A stretch of DNA of 64,000 bases, from NCBI GenBank assembly GCA_025353725.1, contig JANXOF010000037.1, positions 186,001-250,000 of the forward strand. Reading direction: 5' to 3'. The notes below the pieces were generated by a model that was given only the letters and a program-made list of their open reading frames with translations, was not told the origin of the DNA and searched no databases. Below are positions 19,434 to 28,764 of the stretch, one piece after another; the first letter of the stretch is position 1, and each line of letters starts with the position of its first letter. A program made the position numbers and the translations under genes. Origin of the DNA: Polyangiaceae bacterium. Lineage in GTDB: Bacteria > Myxococcota_A > Polyangia > Polyangiales > Polyangiaceae.

Positions 19434-20374
19434 GAAGCGATCCCCACGCGATCGAGGGCCCTAGGCAGCTGGCGCAAGTCGTCGTCGGCCAGGTAGCGCG
19501 GTCCGCCTCCCGTCTCGCGAACCAGTTGCTCCAGTTGCTCAATAGAGCGCACCCCGAGGACAGCCGAGGAAACGAGATAGTTTGCGAGCACGAACCGGAC
19601 GGCGGCGCCCCGCAAGGTGTGAACGTCTCCCTTGACGAGAAAACGAAGGGCTTCGAGCTGCCCGATCCGATGTTCGAGCTCCATGCGGGTCCATCGGTCG
19701 TTCCGATGGTCGCCCTCCAAGAATGTCCGCGCGGTATCCCAGGTTCCCGCAAGCATTCCGTGTGCGAGCACGCTTCGCGCGAGGACACCACACCCCGCCA
19801 CCATAAGGTCGCCTGAGATTCGATGAAGGTCGATGGAATGCACGAGATTGTAGGCAAGCTCAACGACTTCGGCTCCCTTGTCGGCAGCCGCGCGAGCGAC
19901 GTCTTCGTCGCCGGCAGCGACTCCCCAATGCTGGATCTTGCCCTCCTTCTTTAGGGCCAGGCAGGTATCGACGGCATCGAGTGAATGGATCGCGTCCGGC
20001 GTGGGATGGTGAAGAAGGAAGAGAGGTAGAGCCTCGACGCCGAGGCGCTTGAGCGAGCGCTCAACCGCACCGCGGAGGTAGATCGGGTCAAACGTCTTGC
20101 GCGCGGGGTCGGTTGTGCGATCGACACCTGCTTTCGTCACGACCACGAGGTCGGGGTGACCTTTTGCGATTCGGCCTACCATAAGCTCCATTCGCCCCCC
20201 CCCGTAAGCGTCGGCGGTATCCACGAGTGTGAAGCCCATGTCGATAGCGCGCCGAACCACACGCTCAGCGACGCTCTCCTCGACGGCGCCGTAGGCGTCT
20301 CCAGAGAGACCCCACGTGCCAATCGCGAGCTCTGAGACGACGAACCCCGTCTTGCCGAGCGGCCTCTTTCGCAC
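19430..20374 (-). CDS. Aldo/keto reductase
   Basis: This 314-residue TIM-barrel NADPH oxidoreductase has the AKR catalytic tetrad as Asp52, Tyr57 (DTADAYGGG), Lys81 (VVVTKAG) and His122 (LFLLHHP). C-terminal cofactor-binding SSAVLGVRSIEQLEQLV is present. The substrate is unknown. It is the first gene of the operon with the CysQ-like phosphatase and the FAD oxidase, whose reading frames overlap in series. A short gap of 26 bases separates it from the upstream membrane glycosyltransferase gene, so that gene could also belong to the transcript. Confidence 0.92.
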   Translation of the reverse strand: MRKRPLGKTGFVVSELAIGTWGLSGDAYGAVEESVAERVVRRAIDMGFTLVDTADAYGGGRMELMVGRIAKGHPDLVVVTKAGVDRTTDPARKTFDPIYLRGAVERSLKRLGVEALPLFLLHHPTPDAIHSLDAVDTCLALKKEGKIQHWGVAAGDEDVARAAADKGAEVVELAYNLVHSIDLHRISGDLMVAGCGVLARSVLAHGMLAGTWDTARTFLEGDHRNDRWTRMELEHRIGQLEALRFLVKGDVHTLRGAAVRFVLANYLVSSAVLGVRSIEQLEQLVRETGGGPRYLADDDLRQLPRALDRVGIAS

Positions 20375-20400
20375 GCTGCAAGTCTACCACGCGAAGCGAG

Positions 20401-22437
20401 TCACTTGGTCAGTCGTCGCGAAGTGACAAGCCACCAGTGAAACGCAGTAAACCTGGCCCCGCGGCTGACGACTTCGAGCGTGATGGCGCCAGGTAAAAGC
20501 CGTGCGGGTAGCTCAAACTCAACTTCAGCCCACGCCCCCGCCGCAACGACGCTCGCTCCCATGAAACCCATCGGAGACCGAAGCTCGACGCTCGCGTCGG
20601 TCTCAGCCTGCACGCGTCCGATCACCGAGACGTTGACGCCGCGAGGCACGTTCAAAACGAAGCGCTCTCGTGTGCGCCGCGTCCTACCGCCGTCGACGAC
20701 AACGTTTCCGTCGGGTGAAACGGCCTCGACCGCGACTTGCTCGCCATCGCGAGCCGCCAACAGCTCGTAGCGATGGGCTTCCTCGCTCTCGAGGTCGGCT
20801 ACGTCGACCGTATCGACGATCTCGCCGTGAGCGGTCCAAGGTTTTTCGCCCGATCCGAGATGGTCCCAGCGAGCATCGAACACTCTCATGACCTGTCCAC
20901 CTAGGATTGAGGAGTCCAGGACCACGGCTTCGTGCAAGACACGTCCGAGTACGGCATCGACGGCCATCCACTCCGGGTACACGATAAAGTGTGTAGGCAA
21001 CGACGTCCGTGAGGTGGCGTACAGTCGTTCATAGTGCTCGAGACGTGAGCCGGCCCCCGCCACCCAGTACTTTCCTTCCGTCGGCGTAGTTAGGCCAACG
21101 ATGTCAAACGTTTTTCGATGACCGAAGTAGGCGATAGCGCCCGTGTCATTCAGTCCTATGCGCGCGTTTGCAGGTAGATTCGCGTCTGCCCATCGACCAA
21201 GCGACACTTGTTGCCGGTCGATACCGCTTGCGGACTGCGCTACATCCTCGATCACCCACTCAAGGCGCGTCGCGAGAGCCGCGGCCATGCCTCCTGCGAG
21301 AAGGACTGTCGAGGTTGGCCCAGCCCGTGCGTCCAAGCGCGACGCAAGCGTGCCAGCAACGCGCGCGAGGCAAGCCAGGCCTACGAACCAGCCAGGTGCA
21401 AAAGGCCACAAGTAGCGTAGGCGATTCCACAAAAAGGTGACGTAGAGACAGGGGACGAACATCCCGAGCGCGAGCACCAAGACGGCGACTGCGCGGAATT
21501 CGCGCTTGGTCGCAACCCCACGCCAAGCGACCGCGAGTAGGCCAGCGCACGCGAGGGTCGCGCCACCTTGCGGCAGAAATTCTGCAGACCAAACCTCACC
21601 GTTAAGGATTTGTGTGAGCAGAACGTGAGCGTTGGTCAACGCCGCCGTGGGCATCTCGGCGTACGGATTACCTACGAGAAGCTTTACCTGCGCCGTGCTT
21701 GACGTCGCGTTGCCCGTTAGAATCATCAGAAGCGCGTTTGGTGCGCACGCGAGCGCCCCGACGCCGAGCGCCTCGCCGTTTCCGCGTAGCGACTTTACGC
21801 GCGGTCGAAGCGCGATGGCGCACGCTAAAACGACGGAAATAATTGCTCCCTCCGGGCGCATGAACGGCGCGACCAGAGCCAAACCCGCGAGCAAGCGCAG
21901 CTCGGAGGCCGTTCGGCGTGCGGGTGCTTCAGTCCACTCGGCGGCGCGTCGCGTCGCAAAAGCGAGGAGCCACGCGAAGGGAACGACCTCCATTCCGCTT
22001 GTGGCGCACCATGTAAAACCGCCAAACGCGAGTGTCATTGCGCCAGCTCCGGTAGCTGCGCCTCTCCCCGCCATCGGGAGCGCAAGCGCGAACGTTTCGT
22101 AAGCAAGCGCGCCCAAAGCCACGAAGGAGAGCGCCCAAGCCGCCCAAACGATGGACGCTCCGTGCAGCCCTATTGCGTAGGGAAGCGCAAGCACCGTCGC
22201 CCAAACAAAGCTCGTAGCTCCCGTCGAAAGCGGTTCTCCCTCCTGAAAACGAAGCGGGTGGCCCTCCGCAAATGCGCGTGCGTATTGAAAGTGGATGTAC
22301 GCGTCATCAAGGGACGCACCCGGATGTCCGAGCTTCGCCAACACCGCGCGAATCGAGGTGTATGCAAGAAGCCCCGTCGCGACGACGAGCGGAAGCCAAG
22401 GCGCAAGTCGTTTCACGGGCCCGCGAAACCACGCCAT
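20401..22437 (-). CDS. GT-C type integral membrane glycosyltransferase
   Basis: This 678-residue protein has about ten hydrophobic helices in its first 400 residues and a C-terminal soluble domain of roughly 280 residues. The first periplasmic loop carries the paired acids LDDAYIHFQYARAF (Asp44-Asp45), the usual catalytic/metal motif of GT-C enzymes that use lipid-linked sugars. The soluble tail is beta-rich (RYELLAARDGEQVAVEAVSP) and probably periplasmic. The acceptor and sugar cannot be told. It heads a minus-strand group with the aldo/keto reductase downstream and is divergent from trmB by about 20-60 bases. Confidence 0.8.
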   Translation of the reverse strand: MAWFRGPVKRLAPWLPLVVATGLLAYTSIRAVLAKLGHPGASLDDAYIHFQYARAFAEGHPLRFQEGEPLSTGATSFVWATVLALPYAIGLHGASIVWAAWALSFVALGALAYETFALALPMAGRGAATGAGAMTLAFGGFTWCATSGMEVVPFAWLLAFATRRAAEWTEAPARRTASELRLLAGLALVAPFMRPEGAIISVVLACAIALRPRVKSLRGNGEALGVGALACAPNALLMILTGNATSSTAQVKLLVGNPYAEMPTAALTNAHVLLTQILNGEVWSAEFLPQGGATLACAGLLAVAWRGVATKREFRAVAVLVLALGMFVPCLYVTFLWNRLRYLWPFAPGWFVGLACLARVAGTLASRLDARAGPTSTVLLAGGMAAALATRLEWVIEDVAQSASGIDRQQVSLGRWADANLPANARIGLNDTGAIAYFGHRKTFDIVGLTTPTEGKYWVAGAGSRLEHYERLYATSRTSLPTHFIVYPEWMAVDAVLGRVLHEAVVLDSSILGGQVMRVFDARWDHLGSGEKPWTAHGEIVDTVDVADLESEEAHRYELLAARDGEQVAVEAVSPDGNVVVDGGRTRRTRERFVLNVPRGVNVSVIGRVQAETDASVELRSPMGFMGASVVAAGAWAEVEFELPARLLPGAITLEVVSRGARFTAFHWWLVTSRRLTK

Positions 22438-22458
22438 CTGCGACGACGTTAACAGACC

Positions 22459-23193
22459 TTGACCGGTCGGTCGCGCGCGTCTACTCGGCCCTCCGTGTCT
22501 GAGCCCCCATCCGCCACGTCGCTCCCTCCGTTGCCTCTGGATTCGGGGGCGACCGAGGCGCTCGCTCGTACACTTCGCGCCCGAGGCCCTTATGAAGACG
22601 CTCCTCGGCTGCCTGACGGAGACAGCGTTGACTTGCGGACTATCGTAACGGGTAGTTCACTGGAGCTCGAAATCGGTCCGGGCCCTAAAGCTGGCTTCCT
22701 CGTCGAGCGCGCGGTGTCGTCTCCAGAGTCAGGGCTCGTCGGTCTTGAAATTCGAAAGAAATGGGCTGCGGTAGGCGATGGCCGGCTTAAGAGCTTGGGG
22801 CACGCCGCCCGAGCCAGAGTTTTCTGCGAGGACGCTCGGCTGGCCCTTCCGCGCCTTGGTCCCGACGGCGTCGTTGCGCGGGTCTATCTTCACTTTCCAG
22901 ATCCCTGGTGGAAGAAGCGGCACACCAAACGCCTCGTCATGGGTGATGTTTTTCTGAACGAAGTCATTCGGTTGCTCGCCCCAGGGGCAGAGCTTTTCGT
23001 ACAGACGGACGTCGAAGAACGCGCCGACCAGTATGCGCGTGCCGTTTCGTTGCATCCGGCGTTCGAGCCTGCGGGCGACGCCTCAGGAAGCCCTCGCCTC
23101 GCGGACCATTGCTTTGGCGCACGGAGCCCGCGCGAACACCGCGCTATTGCTGACGGGCTACCGGTTTACCGGTTCGTGTGGCGGCGCCGGTAA
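22459..23193 (+). CDS. trmB: tRNA (guanine-N7-)-methyltransferase
   Basis: This 244-residue class I SAM enzyme methylates G46 of tRNA. It has the SAM site LELEIGPGPKAGFL, the acidic LVGLEIRKKW and the family signature YLHFPDPWWKKRHTKRL, all at normal spacing. A late LPVYRFVWRR resembles the family's C-terminus. The start shown is TTG at 22459. A GTG at 22495 would give 232 residues and leave more room for a promoter between it and the divergent glycosyltransferase; neither has a good ribosome binding site. The N-terminal 35 residues are Pro/Ser-rich and not family-typical. Confidence 0.93.
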   Translation: MTGRSRASTRPSVSEPPSATSLPPLPLDSGATEALARTLRARGPYEDAPRLPDGDSVDLRTIVTGSSLELEIGPGPKAGFLVERAVSSPESGLVGLEIRKKWAAVGDGRLKSLGHAARARVFCEDARLALPRLGPDGVVARVYLHFPDPWWKKRHTKRLVMGDVFLNEVIRLLAPGAELFVQTDVEERADQYARAVSLHPAFEPAGDASGSPRLADHCFGARSPREHRAIADGLPVYRFVWRRR

Positions 23194-23276
23194 TTGCCTA
23201 ACGTCTCGGTGAAACGAGGGTAAGTTCTCCATAGGCAGGCGCGGCCGAAACCACACCTGCCAATGGACCGCTACTC

Positions 23277-24719
23277 ATGAATTTGACGAGAATTTCTTCA
23301 CTCGCTGTAGCCGCGTTCGCGCTCCTGCTCTCATTGCCGAATTTGGCTTCAGGGGCGAGCCGCGTGCGGAAGGGACCATGGGCTCAGCAAGTCACCGCAA
23401 CCTCTGCCCTTGTTCGTGTCGAGGTGGACCCGCCCGCTCCCGCTAGACTCGAGCTCGTTCTTCTGTCGGTCGATGGTGGAACGACGCTCGAAAGTCGGGA
23501 GACCCGAGCTTTGCACGCCTTTGCCCTCACAGGGTTAGAGCCCGCGACACGTTACCCTTTCGTCGTCCGTGTAGACGGAGCTTCAACTCCTGGGTCGCTT
23601 ACGACTGCACCGAGCAACGACAGCACTGATTCGTTTCGATTTCTCATTTACGGCGACAATCGAACCGACGATGCAGCGCACGCCTCGGTGGTCCGAGCGA
23701 TGACCTCGGTGGCTTCGGATTTTTTGCTCCACACCGGTGACATGGTCGCGAACGGTGGGTCGAAAGACGAGTGGCAAAGCTTTTTCGACATCGAAAACCC
23801 CTTGCTGCGTAACCACCCGCTGTTCTCGTGTGTAGGTAATCACGAGCTCGTGGATGGAGCGGGTGCTGACTATGTGGGCTACTTCGGACCCTCGAATTTC
23901 GCTACGACGACAGCGTCGAAGGTCGGTGCCACGCTCCTGACCGAATCACCTGCCGCACGCCTCACGCTTGAGCAGCTTAGCGGAACGTTTCGATGGGCGA
24001 ATGCTCGCTTCTTTCTCCTCAACGGAATGGTCGCGCACACCGGTGGACCGAGCCGAGTGTGGCTCGAAAGGGTCCTCAACGAAGCCGACGCCGAAGCTGG
24101 TCTTACGTGGCGCATCGTCGTCGTTCACCACGGACCTTGGTCGAGCGGGCCGCACGGTGAAAACCTACTTCTTCAACAGGCAAAAATTCCTGACCTACTC
24201 CGCGCTCACAAGGTGGACCTCGTCATCTCCGGTCACGACCACATCTACGAGCGAGGGGTTGCTGACGGGCTCCCTTACTTGCTCTCTGGCGGCGGTGGAG
24301 CGCCGGTCTATCGCGTGATCAAAGCGTCAGCGACGTCACGTCGCTACGAGTCTGTGCGCCACTTCGTGGAGGCGAGTGTAAGTCCCGCCGCCCTCCGTTT
24401 TGGTGCGGTCAGACCCGATGGGTCAACGATTGAGCGCTGCGCACTTCTTAAAGGGACGGGGTGGGACTGCGACGGCGATGCGTCGGTGGTGAATAAAACG
24501 GAGGTTCATCTAGAACGCGAAAAAGGGATTGTGCCCGTGGCGGGTTCTGGCACCGGTCGATGTACTTGTCGGGCAGTTGGCGTGCCACCTGCCTCCGGGA
24601 AGGGGGGGCTCATGGCTATCGCCGTCGCCGTCGCCCTCGGCGTAATTCGCTCGGCTGCGCGGCCCCGCCAAGGCAAGCACGCGAGAGACGATGACCGAAC
24701 TCGATGCCGCCTACGATAA
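23277..24719 (+). CDS. Secreted metallophosphoesterase with MYXO-CTERM-like tail
   Basis: This 480-residue protein has a signal peptide (LAVAAFALLLSLPNLASGAS), an N-terminal fibronectin-type domain like that of purple acid phosphatases, and a calcineurin-type phosphoesterase domain. The dimetal motifs are in order: YGDNR near 124, LHTGDMV near 151, GNHE near 187, VVHHGPW near 281 and SGHDHIYERG near 317. The C-terminus has a CxC (RCTCRAVG, Cys at 429 and 431), then a short hydrophobic helix (LMAIAVAVALGVI), then Arg-rich residues. This is the pattern of MYXO-CTERM sorting tails known in Myxococcota. It is likely exported and surface-attached. The 3' end lies against the TPR lipoprotein gene. 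Confidence 0.88.
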   Translation: MNLTRISSLAVAAFALLLSLPNLASGASRVRKGPWAQQVTATSALVRVEVDPPAPARLELVLLSVDGGTTLESRETRALHAFALTGLEPATRYPFVVRVDGASTPGSLTTAPSNDSTDSFRFLIYGDNRTDDAAHASVVRAMTSVASDFLLHTGDMVANGGSKDEWQSFFDIENPLLRNHPLFSCVGNHELVDGAGADYVGYFGPSNFATTTASKVGATLLTESPAARLTLEQLSGTFRWANARFFLLNGMVAHTGGPSRVWLERVLNEADAEAGLTWRIVVVHHGPWSSGPHGENLLLQQAKIPDLLRAHKVDLVISGHDHIYERGVADGLPYLLSGGGGAPVYRVIKASATSRRYESVRHFVEASVSPAALRFGAVRPDGSTIERCALLKGTGWDCDGDASVVNKTEVHLEREKGIVPVAGSGTGRCTCRAVGVPPASGKGGLMAIAVAVALGVIRSAARPRQGKHARDDDRTRCRLR

Positions 24720-24724
24720 CGATC

Positions 24725-25885
24725 ATGTGCCGGCCGCCGAGGTATGCATCGGCGGCGATCGTGCTGCTGATTCAGATGACCATCGCCTGCCGCGGGGCTC
24801 CCGCGCTGCCAGGCAAATCACCACGACATTCGGTCGATCTAACGAACCAAATCCTCGGGACTCGCGCCGAGGGCACTGCGGGTGAGCTCATCGCGAAGGG
24901 ACGACGAGCGGTGCTCGCACAACGATGGCAGGAGGCCGCGGATGCATTCGAGGCTGCACTTGCGGGGGAACCAGGGGTTCAGTACGACCCGCAAGTCTTC
25001 TACGACCTCGCGCTTGCCTACGAAAGCCTTGGAGAGCAGGAAAAAGCCCGCCGCCGGTATCAAGAGCTGGTGCGCCGCTTCCCGCGCGACGTCAACGTTC
25101 GGAACGCTCTTGTTCGCGAGGTCGCCTTGGACGCTCACCTCAACGACTGGGCGGCACTCGGAGAAGTAGCCGAGACCATCCTTGCGCGCGTTGACCTCGA
25201 CCCTGCCGAACGGATGCTCGGCCTCGGTGCGCGCGGGCTGTCAAAAATCGAAACCGGCGACGACGTGGGCGCGTCCCGACCGATTCAGCAAGGGCTCGAC
25301 CTACTGGACGAGTCTCGCTACGGAGCGTCCGGCCAGCTTCCCGTTGCCGCTGCAATGCTCAAATATGCGAATGGCGAGCTCAGGAAGCTTCGATCGGAGA
25401 AAATTTCACTTAACCCGCCAGGGAGCGACTTCGTCGAAAAACTCGAGCGACGCTGCATGCTCCTCCTCGAGGCGCAGTCGTCCTACGCAGATGCGATTCG
25501 TGCAGTTGACCCGCAGTGGGCGTTGAGGAGCGGGTATCGCGTCGGCGAGATGTACCGCTCGCTTCACGCAGAGCTGATGCTGATCCCGCCAACTACAAAC
25601 GCCCGAACGACCAGTGACAAGCAACTTTTCTATGGAATCATGCACGTGCGCTATCGAGTTCTTCTCGAAAAGGGCGTCGAAATGATGAAGCGGGTGCGTA
25701 GCGTTGCCGAGAAAACCGCCGGAGCAGAGGCGTGGCTGACTCGTGCGAACGCCTTGCAGCGCGAGATGGAAGATGCGCGTGAGGCGGAGCGCGACGCTAT
25801 CGAACGCCTGCCCTTCACGGAGCACGAGGTGGAACGAGCGATCGAAATCCTCAAAAAAAAGGACCAACGACGCCGCAGTCCGTGA
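24725..25885 (+). CDS. TPR-repeat lipoprotein
   Basis: The product has 386 residues from the ATG at 24725; an ATG at 24704 inside the preceding gene is also in frame. A hydrophobic leader (ASAAIVLLIQMTIAC) ends in a plausible lipobox with Cys at 22. Tetratricopeptide-like helices follow (AQRWQEAADAFEAALAGEPG, FYDLALAYESLGEQEKARRR), and the C-terminal third is a long charged coiled coil ending in KKKDQRRR. TPR lipoproteins usually scaffold envelope complexes. It is packed against the phosphoesterase gene, so the two are probably co-transcribed. Confidence 0.82.
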   Translation: MCRPPRYASAAIVLLIQMTIACRGAPALPGKSPRHSVDLTNQILGTRAEGTAGELIAKGRRAVLAQRWQEAADAFEAALAGEPGVQYDPQVFYDLALAYESLGEQEKARRRYQELVRRFPRDVNVRNALVREVALDAHLNDWAALGEVAETILARVDLDPAERMLGLGARGLSKIETGDDVGASRPIQQGLDLLDESRYGASGQLPVAAAMLKYANGELRKLRSEKISLNPPGSDFVEKLERRCMLLLEAQSSYADAIRAVDPQWALRSGYRVGEMYRSLHAELMLIPPTTNARTTSDKQLFYGIMHVRYRVLLEKGVEMMKRVRSVAEKTAGAEAWLTRANALQREMEDAREAERDAIERLPFTEHEVERAIEILKKKDQRRRSP

Positions 25886-25945
25886 CCCTTCAGTCGCTGA
25901 TATCAAACGCTTCTGAACGCCAAGTTAGCCTGGCGCCTTCCTTGC

Positions 25946-25974
25946 TTGCGCCCACCGAACTTCTCAGCTAGTGT
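25946..25974 (+). promoter_or_regulatory. Possible promoter of the tRNA-tuf operon
   Basis: TTGCGC (25946-25951) and TAGTGT (25969-25974) are 17 bases apart, about 150 bases before the first tRNA. The match to the sigma-70 consensus is only moderate. The location, in a 236-base gap after the TPR gene and ahead of a stable-RNA operon, is the main argument. Confidence 0.3.
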
Positions 25975-26121
25975 CCGCACGGGCGGGCCGGGCCTGGACG
26001 AGTTCAGCATGCGACATCTTCTAAATTCGTCGGCCCACGACGCCCCATGAGCGTGAGTGATCCAATGAAGTCACGATCCGGTATGGAATACATTGTTAGT
26101 CACTTCGCTGACGTCCTGCGC

Positions 26122-26194
26122 GCTGGCGTAGCTCAACTGGTAGAGCACCTGTTTTGTAAGCAGGTGGTTAGGGGTTCGAGTCCCCTCGCTAGCT
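26122..26194 (+). tRNA. tRNA-Thr (anticodon TGT)
   Basis: The acceptor stem GCTGGCG/CGCTAGC pairs with one G-U. The anticodon loop is TTTGTAA, giving UGU, and the T loop GTTCGAG is present. No CCA is encoded. It is the first of four tRNAs that precede tuf, in the same order as thrU-tyrU-glyT-thrT in E. coli. Confidence 0.96.
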
Positions 26195-26285
26195 CTGACA
26201 AGAGGCTGTCGATTCTCCTCTTGTCTCTCTTGCTGATGTTTTGATTCTGTGGTTCTAGGTACGGTGACTGGCTTGAGCGTTTCTG

Positions 26286-26367
<82 letters not shown>

Positions 26368-26446
26368 CAAAAGTTACTGAGACTCAGTTTTTTTCTTTGC
26401 TTGCATCTAGGCGGTACGTTCGGCCGCACTGAAAGTGCGGTCGAGT

Positions 26447-26522
26447 GCGGGAGTAGCTCAGTTGGTAGAGCGTCAGCCTTCCAAGCTGAACGTCGCCGGT
26501 TCGAATCCGGTCTCCCGCTCCA
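26447..26522 (+). tRNA. tRNA-Gly (anticodon TCC)
   Basis: The acceptor is GCGGGAG/CTCCCGC and the anticodon loop is CTTCCAA (UCC). The discriminator T is followed by an encoded CCA, unlike its neighbours in this cluster. Confidence 0.96.
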
Positions 26523-26586
26523 CGGCGTCTATCTCGAAACGTTCGGTACGAGATTCGTTTAGTCAAAAAAGATTCGGCACAACACT

Positions 26587-26658
<72 letters not shown>

Positions 26659-26696
26659 CAGCAGTCGAGGCCGTTCGCGAAAGTGGAGAGTTCGAA

Positions 26697-27887
26697 ATGG
26701 GTAAAGAGAAATTCCAGCGCACGAAGCCCCATGTCAACGTCGGTACCATCGGTCACATCGACCACGGAAAGACGACGTTAACCGCAGCACTTGTTAAGGT
26801 CCAGTCCAAGAAAGGTCTTGCGAAAGCAATAAGCTACGCCGACATCGCCAAAGGCGGAACCGTGCGAGATGCGACCAAGACTGTGACGATTGCTGTATCC
26901 CACGTCGAATACGAGTCCGCCGCGCGCCACTATGCGCACGTCGACTGTCCCGGCCACGCGGACTACATCAAAAACATGATCACTGGCGCCGCCCAAATGG
27001 ACGGGGCCATCCTTGTTGTCTCAGCGCTCGACTCGGTCATGCCCCAGACTCGCGAGCATGTGCTCCTTGCCCGACAGGTCGGACTCCAAAATATCGTTGT
27101 CGCTCTCAATAAATGCGACGCCGTCGACGACCCCGAGATGCTCGACCTCGTGGAAATGGAAGTTCGAGAGCTCCTAAGCAAATACAAGTTTCCGGGTGAT
27201 ACGGCGGCCGTCGTTCAGGTCGCAGCCTTCCCAGCTCTCAACGGCGAGCCGAAGTGGGAGGAGGCGATCGGGAAGCTCCTCGAAGCCCTCGACGTACAGA
27301 TTCCGACGCCGGTTCGAGACACCGACAAGCCATTCCTCATGGCCATTGAAGATGTGTTTTCAATCAAGGGCCGCGGAACGGTGGTTACCGGCCGGATTGA
27401 GCGAGGAATCGTCAAGACCGGTGAAGAGGTCGAGATCATCGGCTTCCGCGACACACGTAAAACGACCGTAACCGGCGTGGAGATGTTCCGAAAGCTTCTT
27501 GACGAGGGGAGAGCCGGTGACAACGTCGGAGTCCTCCTCCGGGGAATAGAAAAGAACGACGTCGAACGTGGCCAGATTCTCTGTAAGCCCGGCTCCGTTG
27601 CACCTCACAAAAAGTTCGAAGGGGAGGTTTACGTCCTAAAGAAGGAGGAGGGAGGGCGCCACACTCCGTTCTTCACCAACTACCGCCCTCAGTTCTACAT
27701 GCGTACGACGGATGTGACGGGCACCTGCCACCTCCCCGAAGGAACAAAGATGGTCATGCCAGGAGACAACATCCAAATGACCATCGAGCTAATAACTCCT
27801 GTCGGGCTCGAGGAGCAGATGCGCTTCGCTATCCGTGAGGGCGGTCGTACGGTTGGCGCCGGGATCATCACCAAGGTACTCGAGTAG
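26697..27887 (+). CDS. tuf: Elongation factor Tu (copy 1, tRNA-linked)
   Basis: This is a 396-residue EF-Tu that delivers aminoacyl-tRNA to the ribosome. It has P-loop [21 protein letters not shown] and the domain 2-3 sequence [20 protein letters not shown]. It differs from most EF-Tu in two GTP-site regions. Switch I reads [14 protein letters not shown] where RGITI would be expected, keeping the Mg-coordinating Thr. The G5 region reads VAAFPALNG instead of GSALKALEG. Both oddities are shared with the second copy at 55504. The ATG at 26697 is chosen because it gives the usual MGKEKFQR start; upstream sequence belongs to tRNA-Thr. Confidence 0.98.
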   Translation: MGKEKFQRTKPHVNVGTIGHIDHGKTTLTAALVKVQSKKGLAKAISYADIAKGGTVRDATKTVTIAVSHVEYESAARHYAHVDCPGHADYIKNMITGAAQMDGAILVVSALDSVMPQTREHVLLARQVGLQNIVVALNKCDAVDDPEMLDLVEMEVRELLSKYKFPGDTAAVVQVAAFPALNGEPKWEEAIGKLLEALDVQIPTPVRDTDKPFLMAIEDVFSIKGRGTVVTGRIERGIVKTGEEVEIIGFRDTRKTTVTGVEMFRKLLDEGRAGDNVGVLLRGIEKNDVERGQILCKPGSVAPHKKFEGEVYVLKKEEGGRHTPFFTNYRPQFYMRTTDVTGTCHLPEGTKMVMPGDNIQMTIELITPVGLEEQMRFAIREGGRTVGAGIITKVLE

Positions 27888-27898
27888 GACCCGCAAAA

Positions 27899-28051
27899 AT
27901 GGCCGAGCGGATAGCCATCACACTGGTCTGCTCGGCTTGCGAGTCTAGAAATTACAAGACGTCGCGCAAGCAGGGAACGCAGGGCCAGCTAGAACTGAGA
28001 AAGTTCTGCGCGAAGTGCAAAAAGCACACAAATCACAAAGAAACTAAGTAG
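27899..28051 (+). CDS. rpmG: 50S ribosomal protein L33
   Basis: This is a 50-residue protein starting at the ATG at 27899, 11 bases after tuf. It begins MAERIAITLVCSACESRNYK and ends FCAKCKKHTNHKETK. The two CxxC pairs (CSAC and CAKC) form a zinc ribbon, so this is the zinc-binding type of L33. The place between tuf and secE is the conserved one in many bacteria. Confidence 0.95.
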   Translation: MAERIAITLVCSACESRNYKTSRKQGTQGQLELRKFCAKCKKHTNHKETK

Positions 28052-28053
28052 CG

Positions 28054-28074
28054 GGTCGGGGCAAAAGCCCGACC
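28054..28074 (+). other. Hairpin between rpmG and tRNA-Trp
   Basis: GGTCGGG (28054-28060) pairs with CCCGACC (28068-28074) around a 7-base loop, 5 bases ahead of the tRNA. There is no U-tract. It is more likely an RNA processing or stability element than a terminator. Confidence 0.4.
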
Positions 28075-28079
28075 GCCAT

Positions 28080-28152
28080 AGGGGTTTAGCTCAGCTGGTA
28101 GAGCAGCGGATTCCAAATCCGCAGGTCGTGGGTTCGAGCCCCCCAGCCCCTG
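28080..28152 (+). tRNA. tRNA-Trp (anticodon CCA)
   Basis: The acceptor is AGGGGTT/AGCCCCT with discriminator G, and the anticodon stem-loop is GCGGATTCCAAATCCGC (CCA). It lies between rpmG and secE, the standard place for tRNA-Trp in many bacterial genomes. Confidence 0.97.
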
Positions 28153-28173
28153 CCGCATCGCAACGGAGTAACG

Positions 28174-28716
28174 ATGACGAGCGATGATGAACAGAATGAG
28201 CACGACCGGGCTGCTAGCTTTCAAGCAGCGACAGCCGACGCAATCGACCGGGTAAAAAGCGTTGACGAGCGAGAAGCCGAAGAAGCAGGAAAGCGGGACG
28301 ACGCAGCAAGAGAGGCTGCAGCATCGCCCTTACAGCTCGGCTATATGCGATTCGTCTACGCCGCCTACATGGGAATTGCGATGCTCGTGGCATTCCTCGT
28401 AGCGAAAGCCGGCCACGTCGCATGGTACCGCATGGGACAGTGGAAGCCCGGAGTTGGTGAGCCACGAGATGAAATTGTCTATATTGTCGCCGCAGGCTTC
28501 GGCATTGGGTTTGCCTTGTACTACTGGAGAAAGGCCGCTGCGAGGCAGTACGCGACCGAAGTTGCGGAAGAACTATCGAAAGTCTCCTGGCCGACTCGAA
28601 ACGAAGTAACAAACTCGACCGCAGTAGTTCTCTTCTACACGCTTTTTGCGACGGTTTTTTTCGCTCTGATGGACCAATTTTGGAAGTACGTCACCGACAA
28701 AATCTATAGCTTCTGA
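28174..28716 (+). CDS. secE: Preprotein translocase subunit SecE
   Basis: This 180-residue inner-membrane subunit of the SecYEG channel has a charged, Glu/Ala-rich cytoplasmic extension of about 50 residues. Three hydrophobic helices follow (about 60-80, 102-120 and 150-170), with the conserved amphipathic motif VAEELSKVSWPTRNEV before the last helix. Three helices match the E. coli type rather than the single-helix minimal SecE. It sits between tRNA-Trp and nusG as expected. Confidence 0.95.
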   Translation: MTSDDEQNEHDRAASFQAATADAIDRVKSVDEREAEEAGKRDDAAREAAASPLQLGYMRFVYAAYMGIAMLVAFLVAKAGHVAWYRMGQWKPGVGEPRDEIVYIVAAGFGIGFALYYWRKAAARQYATEVAEELSKVSWPTRNEVTNSTAVVLFYTLFATVFFALMDQFWKYVTDKIYSF

Positions 28717-28764
28717 GCAACCTAGAAGTCGGGATTATCGGGGTTGAACGCTGTGGAGCTCGCA

